Part shown: piece after piece, positions 7,356 through 8,031 of the stretch
Numbering within the stretch: the stretch's first letter is position 1
How the letters are laid out: each line of letters opens with the position of its first letter
Assembly: GCA_001897035.1 (NCBI GenBank)
Contig: MKRS01000452.1
Span: 1 to 8,031 of the forward strand
DNA from: Bacteroidales bacterium 45-6
Lineage (GTDB): Bacteria; Bacteroidota; Bacteroidia; Bacteroidales; Dysgonomonadaceae
Reading direction: 5' to 3'
Length of the DNA: 8,031 bases
The notes under the pieces: generated by a model
Told to the model about the DNA's origin: nothing
Database searches by the model: none
What the model saw: the letters and a program-made list of their open reading frames with translations, nothing else
Program-made: the position numbers and the translations under genes

Positions 7356-8031
7356 ATGAAAAAAATATTTTTTCTATTAATGTCATTGAGTTGCTTGCTA
7401 AGTGCTTGTAGTGATGATGATAAAGAAAATACAGAATCGGTAAAATCTCCAAAATTTTTGTTTTCCACACCGGCCAATCAAAGTTCGAATATATTATTAG
7501 ATTCCGAAGTTTCGGTTGTCTACAATACACCTATTGTAGTGGATGATAACAACAGCATTAAGGTTAATGGAGCGAATGCAGTAGTAACCGTAAACGATCG
7601 TAAACTGGTATTTAATATCTCATTAGAAAAGAACGAGACCTATGAAATTGTAATACCTGAGGGTGCTGTGAAAAATACTGTGGGTGAGCCAGCCTCAGAG
7701 GTAATATTATCTTTCTCTACCGTATCTGATACAAAACGCATCGAAGCAGAAGATGCGAACTTATCGGGTGGTGCGGTTGTAGAGAACTCTCTTTCCGGAT
7801 TTTCGGGAACAGGATATGTAAACCAGAAGGATGGTGATATCACATTTAAAGTGGTGATGCCCGAAGCCGGGATGTATAAAGTCGATTTTCGTTACTCGAA
7901 TGGAAATAGCCGCAAAGAAAACGACTTGGTCGTAAATGGTATTCAACTGTCAACAATAAGCTTTGATGCAACAGATGAATGGAAAACACTTGGTGTAAAT
8001 AAAATCAATCTTAAGTCGGGCGAAAACATCA
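7356..8031 (+). CDS. Surface lipoprotein with Big_5-like Ig domain and CBM6/CBM35-like domain (3' truncated)
   Basis: The frame stays open to the window end, giving 225 residues of an incomplete protein. A signal peptide with the lipobox LLSAC gives lipidated C18, followed by SDDDKE, an acidic run like the lipoprotein export signal that sends Bacteroidota lipoproteins to the cell surface. Residues about 33-123 resemble a bacterial Ig-like Big_5 domain (STPANQSSNILLDSEVSVVY start, AVKNTVGEPA and LSFST end). From about residue 128 a carbohydrate-binding domain of the CBM6/CBM35 type begins: RIEAEDANLSGG, GFSGTGYVN, a MYKVDFRYSNG strand, and a DEWKTLGVNKINLKSGEN stretch leading to its last strands. 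The catalytic part, if any, lies beyond the window. In this setting a surface endo-acting mannanase or another binding protein is plausible (inference). It starts 18 bases after the GH43 stop, so it belongs to the same run. Confidence 0.85.
   Translation, partial: MKKIFFLLMSLSCLLSACSDDDKENTESVKSPKFLFSTPANQSSNILLDSEVSVVYNTPIVVDDNNSIKVNGANAVVTVNDRKLVFNISLEKNETYEIVIPEGAVKNTVGEPASEVILSFSTVSDTKRIEAEDANLSGGAVVENSLSGFSGTGYVNQKDGDITFKVVMPEAGMYKVDFRYSNGNSRKENDLVVNGIQLSTISFDATDEWKTLGVNKINLKSGENI

Noticed and set aside
7295..7530. Two minus-strand open frames of 60 codons around the GH43/lipoprotein junction
   Set aside because: They run antisense through the end of GH43 and the lipoprotein signal peptide, have no domain signature, and overlap each other in different frames.

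Overview
The window is a stretch of a Bacteroidota polysaccharide utilization locus (PUL), read entirely on the + strand, and it looks built for a beta-mannan-type glycan. The evidence for Bacteroidota is the combination of AT-rich DNA, weak A-rich translation starts without Shine-Dalgarno sequences, tightly packed secreted glycosidases, and a lipoprotein signal followed by an acidic surface-export-like run. The low GC judged by eye and the gene set would suit a gut Bacteroidales such as Dysgonomonas or a relative. That genus-level placement is inference only.

Layout: (1) Positions 1-732 hold the 3' end of a beta-rich protein with a duplicated module, most likely the surface glycan-binding protein that closes the SusC/SusD part of the locus. 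(2) Positions 733-803 are the only real intergenic gap and contain a strong hairpin followed by a T-rich tract, a terminator or attenuator. (3) A tight enzyme run follows: GH2 beta-mannosidase (804-3377), a three-domain calcineurin-like phosphoesterase (3405-4916), GH26 beta-mannanase (4913-6028), GH43 glycosidase with a C-terminal discoidin/CBM32-like domain (6039-7337), and the start of a lipoprotein with a Big_5-like domain and a CBM6/CBM35-like domain (7356 to the window end, incomplete). Gaps are 27, -4, 10 and 18 bases, so one transcript is likely.

How the genes could work together (inference from families): the surface binding protein and the truncated surface lipoprotein capture and perhaps cut the polymer outside. 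A SusC/SusD pair, presumably upstream of the window, imports oligosaccharides. In the periplasm GH26 cuts beta-1,4-mannan chains, GH2 removes terminal beta-mannose, and GH43 trims another sugar, probably a side chain. The phosphoesterase has no established place in mannan breakdown and is the most open question. No RNA gene, mobile element, CRISPR array or clear promoter is visible.
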